Below, piece after piece: positions 35,301 to 45,812 of a stretch of 64,000 nt of DNA. The DNA lies in the NCBI GenBank assembly GCA_033063855.1, contig CP093831.1, positions 13,082,001 through 13,146,000 of the forward strand, read 5' to 3'. Numbering within the stretch: position 1 is the first letter of the stretch; the number at the start of each line of letters is the position of its first letter. The stretch comes from Smittia aterrima. Lineage: Eukaryota; Arthropoda; Insecta; Diptera; Chironomidae. Position numbers and translations under genes: made by a program. The notes under the pieces are model-generated. The model was not told the DNA's origin. It saw only the letters and a program-made list of their open reading frames with translations, and did no database searches.

Positions 35301-38300
35301 TTACGACTTGGAGGTACAAAATCCTGGAGGTTTCATCGGCAGTAACGTAATCATTAAGTGCAACATTCCTCAATTCGTTAAGGAATATGTAAAGGTTACA
35401 TCTTGGCTCGAGGAGCCAATGCACAATATTTATCCGAGTGCTGAGGGAGGTGAGTTGAAAAAACCCTAAGAGCAAGTTATTCATCACATTCGATGTGAGT
35501 TCGCACGATAAACTTTTCGGTGTCGCCGGCAATTCGACTTGTTAATGCTCCATTTAAAATTTTTATTATTCATTTAAAAAAGAAAAACTTTTCACTCTTT
35601 TTGCTTCAATTATTTACGTTCGAGTTGGCGGCGAGAGAGTCTCTAGAGAGATCTCGTCGTCTCCCCATCTCCTTTTTGTTTATGAATATTTAATGATTCT
35701 TTTTATAAAAGCAGTAAAAAATAATTCTTCTCAAACGAAAAGCTTTTTAAAGCTCACCAACCGCAAGCTTTCAAAATTAATATTTCGCTTAGAAAAGTTT
35801 TAATTTGTTGTTTCCGAGTAAGCGACCCTCAAAATGCCGTGGCAAATATTCGTCCATAAGCTCTTCTGAATTGTTAATAAGAAGTTGATTACTTTTCCGC
35901 TAAATCCCTCTCGACGTAGACTCGAAATTCCATATGTTGCCGAGTGGTGAACTAATCGTTATCAACGTTACCCAGTACGATGCGCAGAAGACCTTCCGTT
36001 GTCGATCGCTTCATTCCCTTGCTGGAGACGTTGTGATCAGCAGCAGCGTCGGGCGAATTCAATTGACTGGTGAGTAATAAATTTCGAGGTCTAGCTGAGC
36101 TTAGGATAGCAAAAGAATGTTGCATCGGTAAAGCCACACGCAAGGCAGCTCTCGTAATTTATTGTCCTAAACTTGCAGAGATGAAAGAGCCCGTCCCACC
36201 CATAATGAACGATAAAATCAAATACATAACCATCCGACTGGAAGAGTCCGTTGTCATTCCATGTGTTGCCTATGCCAACCCGAGACCCATTTTTAGGTAA
36301 GATGATGTTTGTAGTTTATATTGTGACTATGTTTGCTTGTACAATTGCGCCGTTGTCGATTCGAAATTGTTTGACCTGAAAATTAATTTCCAACCTCTCG
36401 CCTCAACTGACGTATCCTAAGACTTCTTATGTTTATTCTATTTGCCCATAAAATATCTTCCAACTAATGATAAATATTTTCTCTTTCCGTCTGACGAAAA
36501 TAATTATCTAGTTCGACATGAAATGTTAATTTTCGTATAACAATATCTGTAGTTCATGAAACATGCAACCAACCTTCAGCAGTTCTCGATCTGAATTATG
36601 TAGTTTGCTTAAATATTTGAAGTCGGTTTGTGGAATACAGCAAACTTTCTAAGAGCTTTTTCGAAGAAAACTTTCTCGTTGTGCTTTTCCCGCTGATCTT
36701 AATCTCGCTTATAATTTTATGACGCTTTCATGTCCCCACTCGCAGTAAAGTTTTCCATAATTTTCTGGTGAATGATGAAAGTTATCCGAAAGCTTTTTCC
36801 CCATTAAGACGAGAACTGTTATCGCAATCACGATGCCGTTGAGAATCCATTTCAAACACTTATACGGTCGGTGATTTAATGGCGGCGACTGAGAAATATT
36901 TCTGCACAGTAATCAAAAAGCGATTTAAAATGAGAAAAATCTTGATTTCCCTTCGTTTTCTTTTCCTCAAATTCGTATCATGCAGATGGTTCTTTCGTAA
37001 CAAACAGGGGCGAAACGAGTCGATTGAGAATATGATAATGACAGGACGCTACAAAATCAAAGAGAGTCGGTTGATTATTCAATCAATCGAGGCAGCTGAC
37101 AACACGATTTTTTATTGCACCGCGACTAATGAACAAGGCAGTGAGACTTTAGAAGTTCAACTGAAAGTCGTTGCGCCACTTCAAGTGCATATTCAGCCGA
37201 ATCGACAGACTGTCGATGTAGGCAAAAGTGCTGATTTGGTAAGAAGTCTTCATTTTTTAATTAGATTCGTTGTCAGCATTATTAAATCATCGTCATTTCG
37301 TCTTCACAGAAATGCATGATAAGTGGAACCCCACAGTCGCAGATATGGTGGCTAAAGGATGGGCAACCTCTTCGAACGGGTTCAAGGGTTCGTTTATTGA
37401 GTAAGGATCACATAAGAATTACATCAGTGTCAAAGGACGATCAAGGGATGTTCCAGTGCTTTGTGAAGAATGATATCGATGTAGCTGAGGGCATTGGTGA
37501 AATCAGTTTAGGCGAGGTCGCGCCCCAATTACATTATAGATTTATCGAGCAAACCCTTCAGCCCGGTCCAGGCGTGTCATTGAAATGCACTGCTACGGGC
37601 AGTCCAACGCCCCAAATATCATGGACTCTCGACGGCTTTCCCTTGCCAAATAACGATAGATTGATGATTGGACAATATGTAACAATATCAGGCGACGTCA
37701 TTAGTCACGTCAACATAAGTGCGGTGAAAACGGAAGATGGAGGCGAGTACGAGTGCACGGCACGTTCAAGAGCGGGTCAAAATAGTCATTCAGCCCGACT
37801 CAACATTTACGGAATGCCGTTTGTTCGATCGATGTCGCCTATCTCTGCGGTTGCTGGCAAAATGCTGCAAATTAAATGTCCAGTTGCTGGATATCCAATC
37901 GACAAAATTGTGTGGGAGAAAAGTGAGTGCGGTTACATGTTTGGCTTTTCACATGAATAGATCATTAATTGAACTGATTTCGCTCTCTCCTTTCCTCGTT
38001 CCCAATGCTAAGATAACATCAAACTGCCCACAAATATGTGACAGCGCGTTTCCAATGGCACATTGACCATTGAAAACGTACAGAGACAGAGTGATCAAGG
38101 TAGCTACACATGTACAGCCAGAAATAAGCACAATTACACATCCCAAAAGTCGGTGGAGGTGAAAGTTCTGGGTGAGTTCACATCTGTCTATTTTCTGTAA
38201 TGATTCGCATTACCGAAGGAATCTGGGAAATGCTTCGAAACGAAGAAACACATTCACTTCTAAAACATTAAATGTTGAACACAAAAGAGTTGATGACTCG

Positions 38301-41300
38301 GAAATTTGCTGGCAGAGCGAAAAATGGGATGGCGTTGTTTGATGCTCATCGTGCTCTACGTTTGTCACGGATCGAAACGCGTCACAATCTTTCTCAAGCA
38401 TTAACCTCTTGATGCCTTGACATTCTCTATTTGAGAACGTAAGATTTCTCGAAATAGCTGCCAAGAGCAAAGCAAATTTCCTTGTCGATACGTCGACAGT
38501 CTGTGAAATTCTGAGGTTAATCATAAACAGTTTTTGACAGCCACATAAAGGCAAAGCTGCTTCGAGTCGCTCATACATGCTCTTTTTTATGTGAGAAGCT
38601 GTAAACGATGGAAAATGATGGAGAGGAATTCAATAACTTGAATGGGAGACGACACTCGAAGCTTTATTTTCCATTCGGGAGAAATCTGCTGCTGCTACTG
38701 ACATTGAGTGGCTGCTGCTGCGTTGTTTGTTACCATTGATTTTTTAATAAAAGGAGCTTTCGATTCCGAAGAAACGTTTTATGGTTTCGCTACACTCAAC
38801 GACGTTTGACTTCGTGCGCGATTCAATCACTCTCGTTCTATTTAAATCTGTTTTTGAACGACAGCCCACCATGAAAATTCTTTTATTAACAAATTTTCTT
38901 TCTTTATTCACAACTTTTTTCCTCTCACGCGCACTGATTCGCACTGGACTTTGTTTTAAACTCGCACCTGTTAACACAAACATCGTAATTTGCACCATAA
39001 TGTTTATTAAATGATTGTTTATTGTTGACTTAATGTGCCTTTAGTCCCTCCGAAAGTTTCCCATTTTGAATTTTCCAAGGAGCTTAATGTCGGCGATAGA
39101 ACGAGTGTACAATGCGTAGCTACTGCCGGGGACCTGCCGCTACTGTTTACGTGGCTAAAGGATAATGTCCCCATAAAACAATCAAGCACAGGAGGTGCCA
39201 ACGACAATATTAACGCTGCTGAATCACGGTACAATAATGATAAAAATAACAACCGTCTTAGTAATAAAGACGGCGTCGATGACAATAATTTGATAATGAT
39301 AAGGCAGAACGATGAGTTCACTAGTGCATTAAGTATTACAAGCATAAAGCAAAGTCACGCTGGCGAATATTCGTGTCGAGTGCAGAATGACGCAGCTACT
39401 GTTCAATACTCAGCAATGCTCAAAGTCAACGGTACCGAGAATAACAATTCACCATCTTAAATTAAGTTCTCGCATGTTACGAGTTTTTGTCGTTAAATTT
39501 AGTTCTACGCTTTGCATGTTAAAGTGTGTTTGACTTTTAATTATAATTTGAATGTAAAATGTGTCGATAATTTTGCATTTATTGGCAAAGCGTTGTGCAA
39601 TTAAGCGTGATTAAAACATCGCTTTTGATCAAACACGACGAGGGGAGGATAGGGGGGAGAAATGCTGGTGAAAAATCAAACCAGCAATTTTTGAACCGCA
39701 ACGCAACGCGACATGTTTTTATATCATCATCGAGCGCTTTGGCAGGAATTAAGCTGAATATCGAAAAATTACATTCATTCGAATAAATCATGAATAATCC
39801 ATTATGAGAACGGCGGATATGATATTCAAAATTTTACGTTGGATGGCGTAACGTTGGCTGGAGCTATCACCAAACGATGAACGAGAGACAACTTAAAATT
39901 TCATTATTATTTTTTGATTGCATATTAATGGGGTCAAAATATTTTGATAATTTCATGTTTCGGGTGTTCATGTGTGTGCTTGTGACGGGAATGGAATGCT
40001 TTCAAGAGGAGATTGCAATTATCTCGCTTTTGACAATTTCGTCCTCGATTTTTTTACAATGCGGTTCTCGTGAGAACACGAGTATCATTTAATGATACAA
40101 TTGAAGCTCTTTCTTGATTAACAGATGTAGCTCGCCTCTCAAAGATGTCGGCTCGAAGCCAAAAAAAAAGCGGTTTCGGCAAAATATGAGTGAATCCACT
40201 TCAGTGCTCGAAAGCTTGTTGAAAATTTTAAGCCGTCGGGAAACAAAATGGATCGATTGAACAGAATTTTACAACACAAATTTTGACCTAAATAAACTTT
40301 CTTTCGAACATTTAGTACCGCCGCGAATTACTCCGTTTAATTTTGGAGATGACATTCAGGAGGGAATGAGAGTTCAGACAATGTGTACAAGTACTCAAGG
40401 GGATCAACCTTTCAATATCACTTGGTATCGAGATAGTAAAGCACTCAAAAGTGAAGAGCAAACAGACTCAACATCATCGTTCACCTCAAACCAACGACAT
40501 CATTTCGATGAGAGGACAATTGAAATCAATACCATCCAGTCGTTCTCGAGTATTCTAACAATCCACAATATTACGTCACAGCATAATGGAAATTACACTT
40601 GTCAAATATCAAACCCGGCAGGAGTCGTTGATTATTCGGTAGCGTTATCAGTCGCTGGTAAATAGAAGAAAGGCTCATCTCTATGTGGCTTTTGATAATT
40701 TAACTCACTCACTAACTGACGCACGTACACAAATGCAATTTGCACCAATTGAAGATATAATCACGAACAGGAATTTATGCACATTCTTATCACTGCAGCA
40801 CCGTTGTGGGAAATGTTTTCCGCCTCTTCTCACCCTCCACAGCTCGTATAACATGCAAAAAACATTTTATGCTTAATGGTGTGTGCAAGAGAAAGGTATG
40901 AGAGTTGAGTGAAAGCGCCGTGAGGAGGAAGCATTGTGATTCCATTGCCTCAGATAGTCTTAGCCTGGAACTGCAAAATTATTTAAATTGCTCGGCAATT
41001 TTCAAAGCTCAGGCTACGAACATGAGGTTTTCATATTTCTCTTTCCTTTCACATCGCTCGTTGATATTTTCTGTGAGAATGAAAGCTTTTACGATTTATC
41101 CCCCGAAAGCAAAAACAAAATTTTTGCGAGTAAATTGCATGAAAAATATTTTTTGTGTCGCTCTCCACAGAAACGTTTCTCATTTTTTTTGTGCTCGTTT
41201 GCTCTTGTGGTTCTCGATTGTGATGTGCATGAATTATGAATTTAGATTTAATTTGTCAAAATAATTTCTTTGACCGTACCTAAAATGTTTTCCATCAGTT

Positions 41301-44300
41301 CCACCTCGTTGGATCGTCGAGCCGAAGGATGAAAGTGCAATTTTAGGCACGTCTCTGTCAATGACATGTAAATCCGATGGCTTCCCAACTCCTACAGTCC
41401 AATGGAAACAGTCACTGGGTGAGCAATCCGGTGATTACCGTGAACTTTCGTACAATGACGGATCATCAGGAATCGAAAGTCACAACAATGGAACTCTCGT
41501 CATTCACAATGTGACGAGGGAGCACGAAGGCAACTTTTTATGTCAAGCCCATAATGGAATTGGAGCGGGCTTAAGTAAATTAATACGTTTGACTGTTCAT
41601 GTGGGACCGCATGTTGTCGTTCGGAACAAACAAGTTTCGGTTAGACGGGGCGAGCGTATAACGCTGCGTTGCGAAGCGGATGGCGACAAACCTTTGGACA
41701 TCACATGGCGGTTTAAAAATGGACAGGCCATCGGAAAATCATATGACGCACGCTATGAAGTCAAAAAGAATGACTTGTCAAAAGGAGCGATATCCGAATT
41801 AAGCATACTTCAATCAATTCTTCCCGATCGGGGTGAATACACTTGCGTCGCGTCTAATCAATTTGGACATGATCATTCAGTTGTTCATTTGCAAGTGCAA
41901 GAGCCGCCCAGTGCTCCCCAGAATCTTCACGTGAATGAACTTCACAGTCGTTCGGTTACATTGTCATGGGCAGGTCAGGATAAATATGACACAGTTGGAT
42001 TTGTTGATCCACAGCCAGTGACACGATATTTGCTACAGTTTAAAGAAAGTCAGGACATTTGGCAGGAATACAACCAAAAAGTCATCAGCGGTGACAAGAA
42101 CTCAGCTCACGTAGGAAGCTTAAAACCTGCCACGAATTATCATTTTCGTATTTTTGCTGAAAATAATCTTGGCACGAGCATTGCTAGCGATATTTTGCAT
42201 ATTCAAACCGATGGTGAAACGCCCAATGCACCTCCGCAAAAATGTGATCTCGAGCCGATAGGACCGACGCAGCTTTTAGTTACCTGGCGACCACCTGAGA
42301 GAGAAAACTGGAACGGGGAAATTCTGGGTTACGCAATCGGCTTCCACAAGTCAGATGACCAGGATCATGTTTATAACTATTCGCGCATTGGAACTTCAGG
42401 TGGTGAAGGCTCTCATGAGTTCAGATTGACGGGATTAGAGAAGTACACAGGGTACAACGTAATTGTCCTTGCATTTAATGCAAAAGGCGATGGACCACCA
42501 ACCAAACCAATGCTCGCTCATACACTTGAAGATGTTCCGAGTGCCCCACCACAGAAAGTTTCCTGCTCTGCATTGACATCCCAGAATGTTCAAATAAATT
42601 GGCAACCGCCGCCGACGAAGAACATGCATGGCGTGATTCAAGGTTACAAAGTCTCATACGAGACGACAAATATTATGACTGAGTACGCGAATCGTGAAAC
42701 AAAGGTCACGTCTGCGCTTAGTACAGTTCTTCATGGCTTACAACCATTCACAAACTACTCTGTCCATCTTCAAGCTTTTACGAGAGCTGGCGAAGGAATT
42801 TCAAGCCAGACACTCATCTGTAGAACAGAAGAAGCAACACCAGATGCCCCAGAGAGAATCAAAGCGATTGTAACTGGTGAAAGCTCTGTCATCATTAGTT
42901 GGCTACCTCCAAGAAGACCCAACGGAATACTATCACTGTTCACGATCTTTATTCGTATTCTCGACAAGGGTCAAGGCGAGAAAATTGTAAAATCAACTTT
43001 GCCAGCTCAAAATCATCATTACGAGGCTAAAAACTTGAACATGAAAGACACTTACGAGGCTTGGGTAACTGCATCGACTAAACTTGGCTCTGGACCAAGC
43101 ACGCCTGTCGTGAAACTTGTTCCAAGCTTACAAGTTCCAGCGCAAATCGTTAGCTTTGGTCAAATTGTTTCCGTTGCATGGCGAGTCGACGTTAAACTTG
43201 CTTGTTTGTACATCGGTTTCCCCAAGCCATCGACAGAATGGACCGTTGCTGATGAGAGAGCTAGACAAACGCGTTTGGAGATTGGTGATGACAACACGAT
43301 AACGCTGAGAAACGTTCAACGTGTCCATGAGAGCAATTACACTTGCTACGCAAGGAATGCATTGGGAAGCGACCGAATCACGTATCAGCTCTTTGTTCAA
43401 GTGCCACCTGGTTCACCTAAAATGACTGGATCATCTAACTCGCCAACCTCTGCATCGCTTCACTGGCACATCAGCGACACTGGTGGAGCTCCAATTAAAA
43501 ATTATCTTCTCACCTATCGTCGACACTTTGGCGAATGGCACGAACTTATAATCGACCGGAGAAGCAATTCCCACATTGTTGAGAGTTTGCAATGCGGCAC
43601 TGAGTACGAGTTTACCATTGCAGCGTTGAATAAAATCGGCAGCGGAAGCACAAGTGACTCCGTTAACATTAAGACAATTGGGGACAAACCAGTCGCACCG
43701 CATGTGGAAAACTTCCTTAAAGTCAACATTACAACAGTTCTGCTTGAATTGACTCAATGGCAAGATGGAGGATGTCCCATTTTATATTTCGCTGTCGAAT
43801 ATAAACGCTACGGATATTCAAATGAATGGATTATTGTATCAAGCAACATTGTCTCGCAAGCTCGTTTCCCGATCGGAGATTTAGAGCCCTCGACTGCTTA
43901 CAATATTCGTGTACAAGCACACAACAATGCAGGCGCAACGTTAGCAGAATACACGTTCGAGACGCTTAACGTAGCTGGAGGTGAGTTGAATTGAATGAGA
44001 ACAAATCGAAATGCAATTGATTTAATTTATTTCGTTTCAGTAGTCATGAATTCAAATAAGATTGGACGAGATTCGAGTTATGATTCGAAGGATTTCTTCT
44101 TCAGCGATTCACATATCTTAACTGTTTCAATCATATCGATTTTTGCAGTTGTCCTTGCAGTTCTCGGCGTTTGCTTCTTCTTTAAAATCTGTGAGTTTCA
44201 ATTTATTTCAAGATTCGTTTGAATAACAATTTGTTCACTTGGCACAGATGGTCGAGATATCTTTGAGAGCGATCAAGCACGACAGCAACAACTTCAATCG

Positions 44301-45812
44301 TCATATCAGCATGGCAAGAATGCCGGCAAACTTTCCATATCAGAGCATCGCGAGCAATATTATCAGACAGTAAGAAAGCAGTCAGCTCAATCTCCAGGAC
44401 TCGACAGTGCTCTTGAAAGAATTCCAGAATACTCCGAGGATATTTATCCTTATGCGACTTTCCACTTGAAAGATCAAGACAAAAGCGGAACGACCAGACA
44501 AGCTGCGGGATTGATTTACGAGTCGAGAGAAACGATGCTAATGTCGAAAAAGCACAGGTCAACAAGTGTAGGAATCAACATGGGAACGGGACAGCGTCGG
44601 AAAAAGTCAAAGAAATTTAATACAGAGTCGGAAGAGTACGATAGCTTAAACTCAGATAGCGATACAGTTAGTCGAGAGCTAGACGCAACCAGTCGAACGG
44701 AATCTTCGAATTGTCTAGACGACCCCGGTCCTGTAAATTTCAGCAGTAAATTTTAATCATTACGTGCAGTTGAGATGAGAAAGTTAACTCTTTATATTCC
44801 CTTAGGTCGAGCTTACAGTCCTGGTCCACGAAAAGAGAGACTCGCACTTCTCCAACGCCCACCAGCCCATCATAGTAAGTTAGTATATTTTCCTGGTAAC
44901 TCAAAGTTCTTTTAAAGTTTCTGTTGATCAACATTTATCATCTTCAACTTTCCTACTCTTTTATTTTATATCCCGAGTCCCTCATCACGAAGTTTGATTG
45001 ACGATTATATTAAAAGTTGTTTCTCTGTTTTCCTTTTTCTCGTCCTCTTGCTCCATCGTTTGCTTAGATGCCCAATGCAGCAGCAAACTCGACTCAAGTG
45101 TGTCCCCGGTCGAGAAACAACAAATTTCTGAGATGCGGAGCTTTAACGATAATAACAAATTGCAAATAAGGTAAATATTTTCATTTGCTTTTTCCGCTTT
45201 AGCTCTTCGGGCTATGAAATTTAATATAGAGGGGAAATACAATATTTTTCCATTAGCGGTCGTCACAGCGTAGATTTATCTGATTCTCCTTCCAACCTGC
45301 TGGTTAAACCGCGAAGCAAAACTCATTATGGTGAGTTCATGAACGGCAGCTTTGGGAATAATAATGAGAAGTGCAATAGATCGCCAAAGCTGACTCAGAA
45401 TTCGAAATTTTATGGCGATTTTCTCACCCTAACTCCCCGACGCAGTAAAATGAATGAATATTTACAATATCATCAACAACAATCACACGAACCTTACGAC
45501 CATCTCAGCAATCGGAAGCTCAATTATTATCAGAACGATCACTCAAGGATGAATGGAAATGCTGCCAGCTCTGATCATAGTTACTTGAACTCATTAGATA
45601 CACTAAAGCTCGACGACGACCGAAACATTTTGCATTCAAAGCTCTTTTACCATAACGACACTGGTGGAAATGAATACGTCATTGCCAGTAATCAACCGCA
45701 GCGCAAACAGCATGTCGTCGTTACGACAACGAATCACAATCCGAATAACATCGTTAGTCCTCCAAATCAATTCTCAAACGACTCAAATATCAATAGATTT
45801 ATTAAACTTTAA
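32377..45812 (+). CDS. Dscam2: Dscam2-like cell adhesion molecule
   Basis: Seventeen coding exons: 32377-32416, 34108-34289, 34355-34502, 35288-35449, 35920-36069, 36179-36296, 36986-37238, 37310-37922, 38013-38171, 39045-39431, 40316-40657, 41299-43980, 44041-44190, 44248-44745, 44806-44874, 45068-45170 and 45257-45812 (stop TAA). Using one of exons 10 or 11 gives 2,089 or 2,074 codons with phases intact. Order: signal peptide (MIFLFIIVHAFVV), Ig1-Ig9, four FN3, Ig10, two FN3, a membrane helix (LTVSIISIFAVVLAVLGVCF) and a ~400-residue tail with GRDIFESDQARQ and PYATFHL, typical of Dscam. Dscams are homophilic receptors for axon and dendrite patterning. Exons 10 and 11 both encode an Ig7, as in Drosophila Dscam2. 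One defect is visible: an in-frame TGA at 38039-38041 (codon 565, Ig6). Dscam family is near-certain; the paralogue number is less sure. Confidence 0.85.
32417..34107 (+). other. Intron 1 of the Dscam2-like gene
   Basis: A 1.7-kb intron separates the signal-peptide exon (donor GTAAGT) from Ig1 (acceptor TTCATTAG). I see no further coding exon; small open frames are not protein-like. Confidence 0.65.
34503..35287 (+). other. Intron 3 of the Dscam2-like gene (Ig1-Ig2)
   Basis: A 785-nt intron. In Dscam1 the N-terminal half of Ig2 is encoded by a large array of alternative exons; I looked for additional VIHQRY-like exons and found none, so Ig2 appears invariant here. Confidence 0.65.
35450..36985 (+). 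other. Introns 4 to 6 of the Dscam2-like gene
   Basis: Introns of 470, 109 and 689 nt (35450-35919, 36070-36178, 36297-36985) surround the Ig2 C-terminal exon and the Ig3 N-terminal exon. No duplicate Ig3 half-exons are visible, unlike the exon-6 array of Dscam1. Confidence 0.6.
38039..38041 (+). other. In-frame TGA in exon 9 (Ig6) of the Dscam2-like gene
   Basis: The exon reads N-I-K-L-P-T-N-M-stop-Q-R-V, and the frame continues through SNGTLTIENVQ and YTCTAR, which is excellent Ig sequence. The stop occupies a position where related Dscams usually have a basic residue, so CGA or AGA to TGA is the simplest change. The following base is C, the leakiest context for UGA. No alternative GT-AG pair restores the frame without losing the Ig core tryptophan. 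Confidence 0.85.
38172..39044 (+). other. Intron 9 of the Dscam2-like gene, upstream of the first Ig7 exon
   Basis: An 873-nt intron containing a CTG-rich cluster at 38685-38722. No additional Ig7-like exon is seen. Confidence 0.6.
38685..38722 (+). promoter_or_regulatory. Intronic CTG/TGCT cluster, candidate Muscleblind-binding splicing element
   Basis: Two (CTG)n runs give five TGCT words in 38 nt on the transcribed strand. UGCU (YGCU) is the known core recognised by Muscleblind/MBNL proteins. In Drosophila, Muscleblind selects between the two Dscam2 Ig7 exons. The function here is inferred from motif and position, about 320 nt before exon 10. Confidence 0.4.
39045..39431 (+). other. Alternative Ig7 exon A (exon 10)
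   Basis: 387 nt, phase 1 at both ends, beginning VPPKVSHFEF and encoding a whole Ig domain with both disulphide cysteines (VQCVA and YSCRV). Between the C and E strands sits an unusual ~40-residue Asn/Asp-rich insert. Length, phase and start match the next exon, as expected for a mutually exclusive pair. Confidence 0.75.
39432..40315 (+). other. Intron between the two Ig7 exons
   Basis: 884 nt. No coding potential is apparent. If splicing is mutually exclusive, pairing elements or spacing constraints should lie here, but I cannot fold the sequence. Confidence 0.6.
40316..40657 (+). other. Alternative Ig7 exon B (exon 11)
   Basis: 342 nt, phase 1 at both ends, beginning VPPRITPFNF, with cysteines in TMCTS and YTCQI, an Ig core NITWYRD and N-glycosylation sites such as NIT and NYT. 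It is the second complete Ig7 between Ig6 and the VPPRWIVEPKD-type Ig8, so using both would give 11 Ig domains instead of the family's 10. Confidence 0.75.
40658..41298 (+). other. Intron 11 of the Dscam2-like gene
   Basis: 641 nt, between Ig7 exon B (donor GTAAAT) and the very long exon 12 (acceptor TCCATCAG). No third Ig7 exon found. Confidence 0.6.

Noticed and set aside
34700..36900. Dscam1-like arrays of alternative Ig2 or Ig3 half-exons
   Set aside because: Introns 3 to 6 were read for repeats of the Ig2 and Ig3 exon starts; none were found, so only Ig7 appears duplicated.
38013..38171. Treating the Dscam2-like gene as a pseudogene because of the TGA
   Set aside because: All other exons, splice sites and domain cysteines are intact, and a single stop codon is better explained by an error, an allele or recoding than by long decay.
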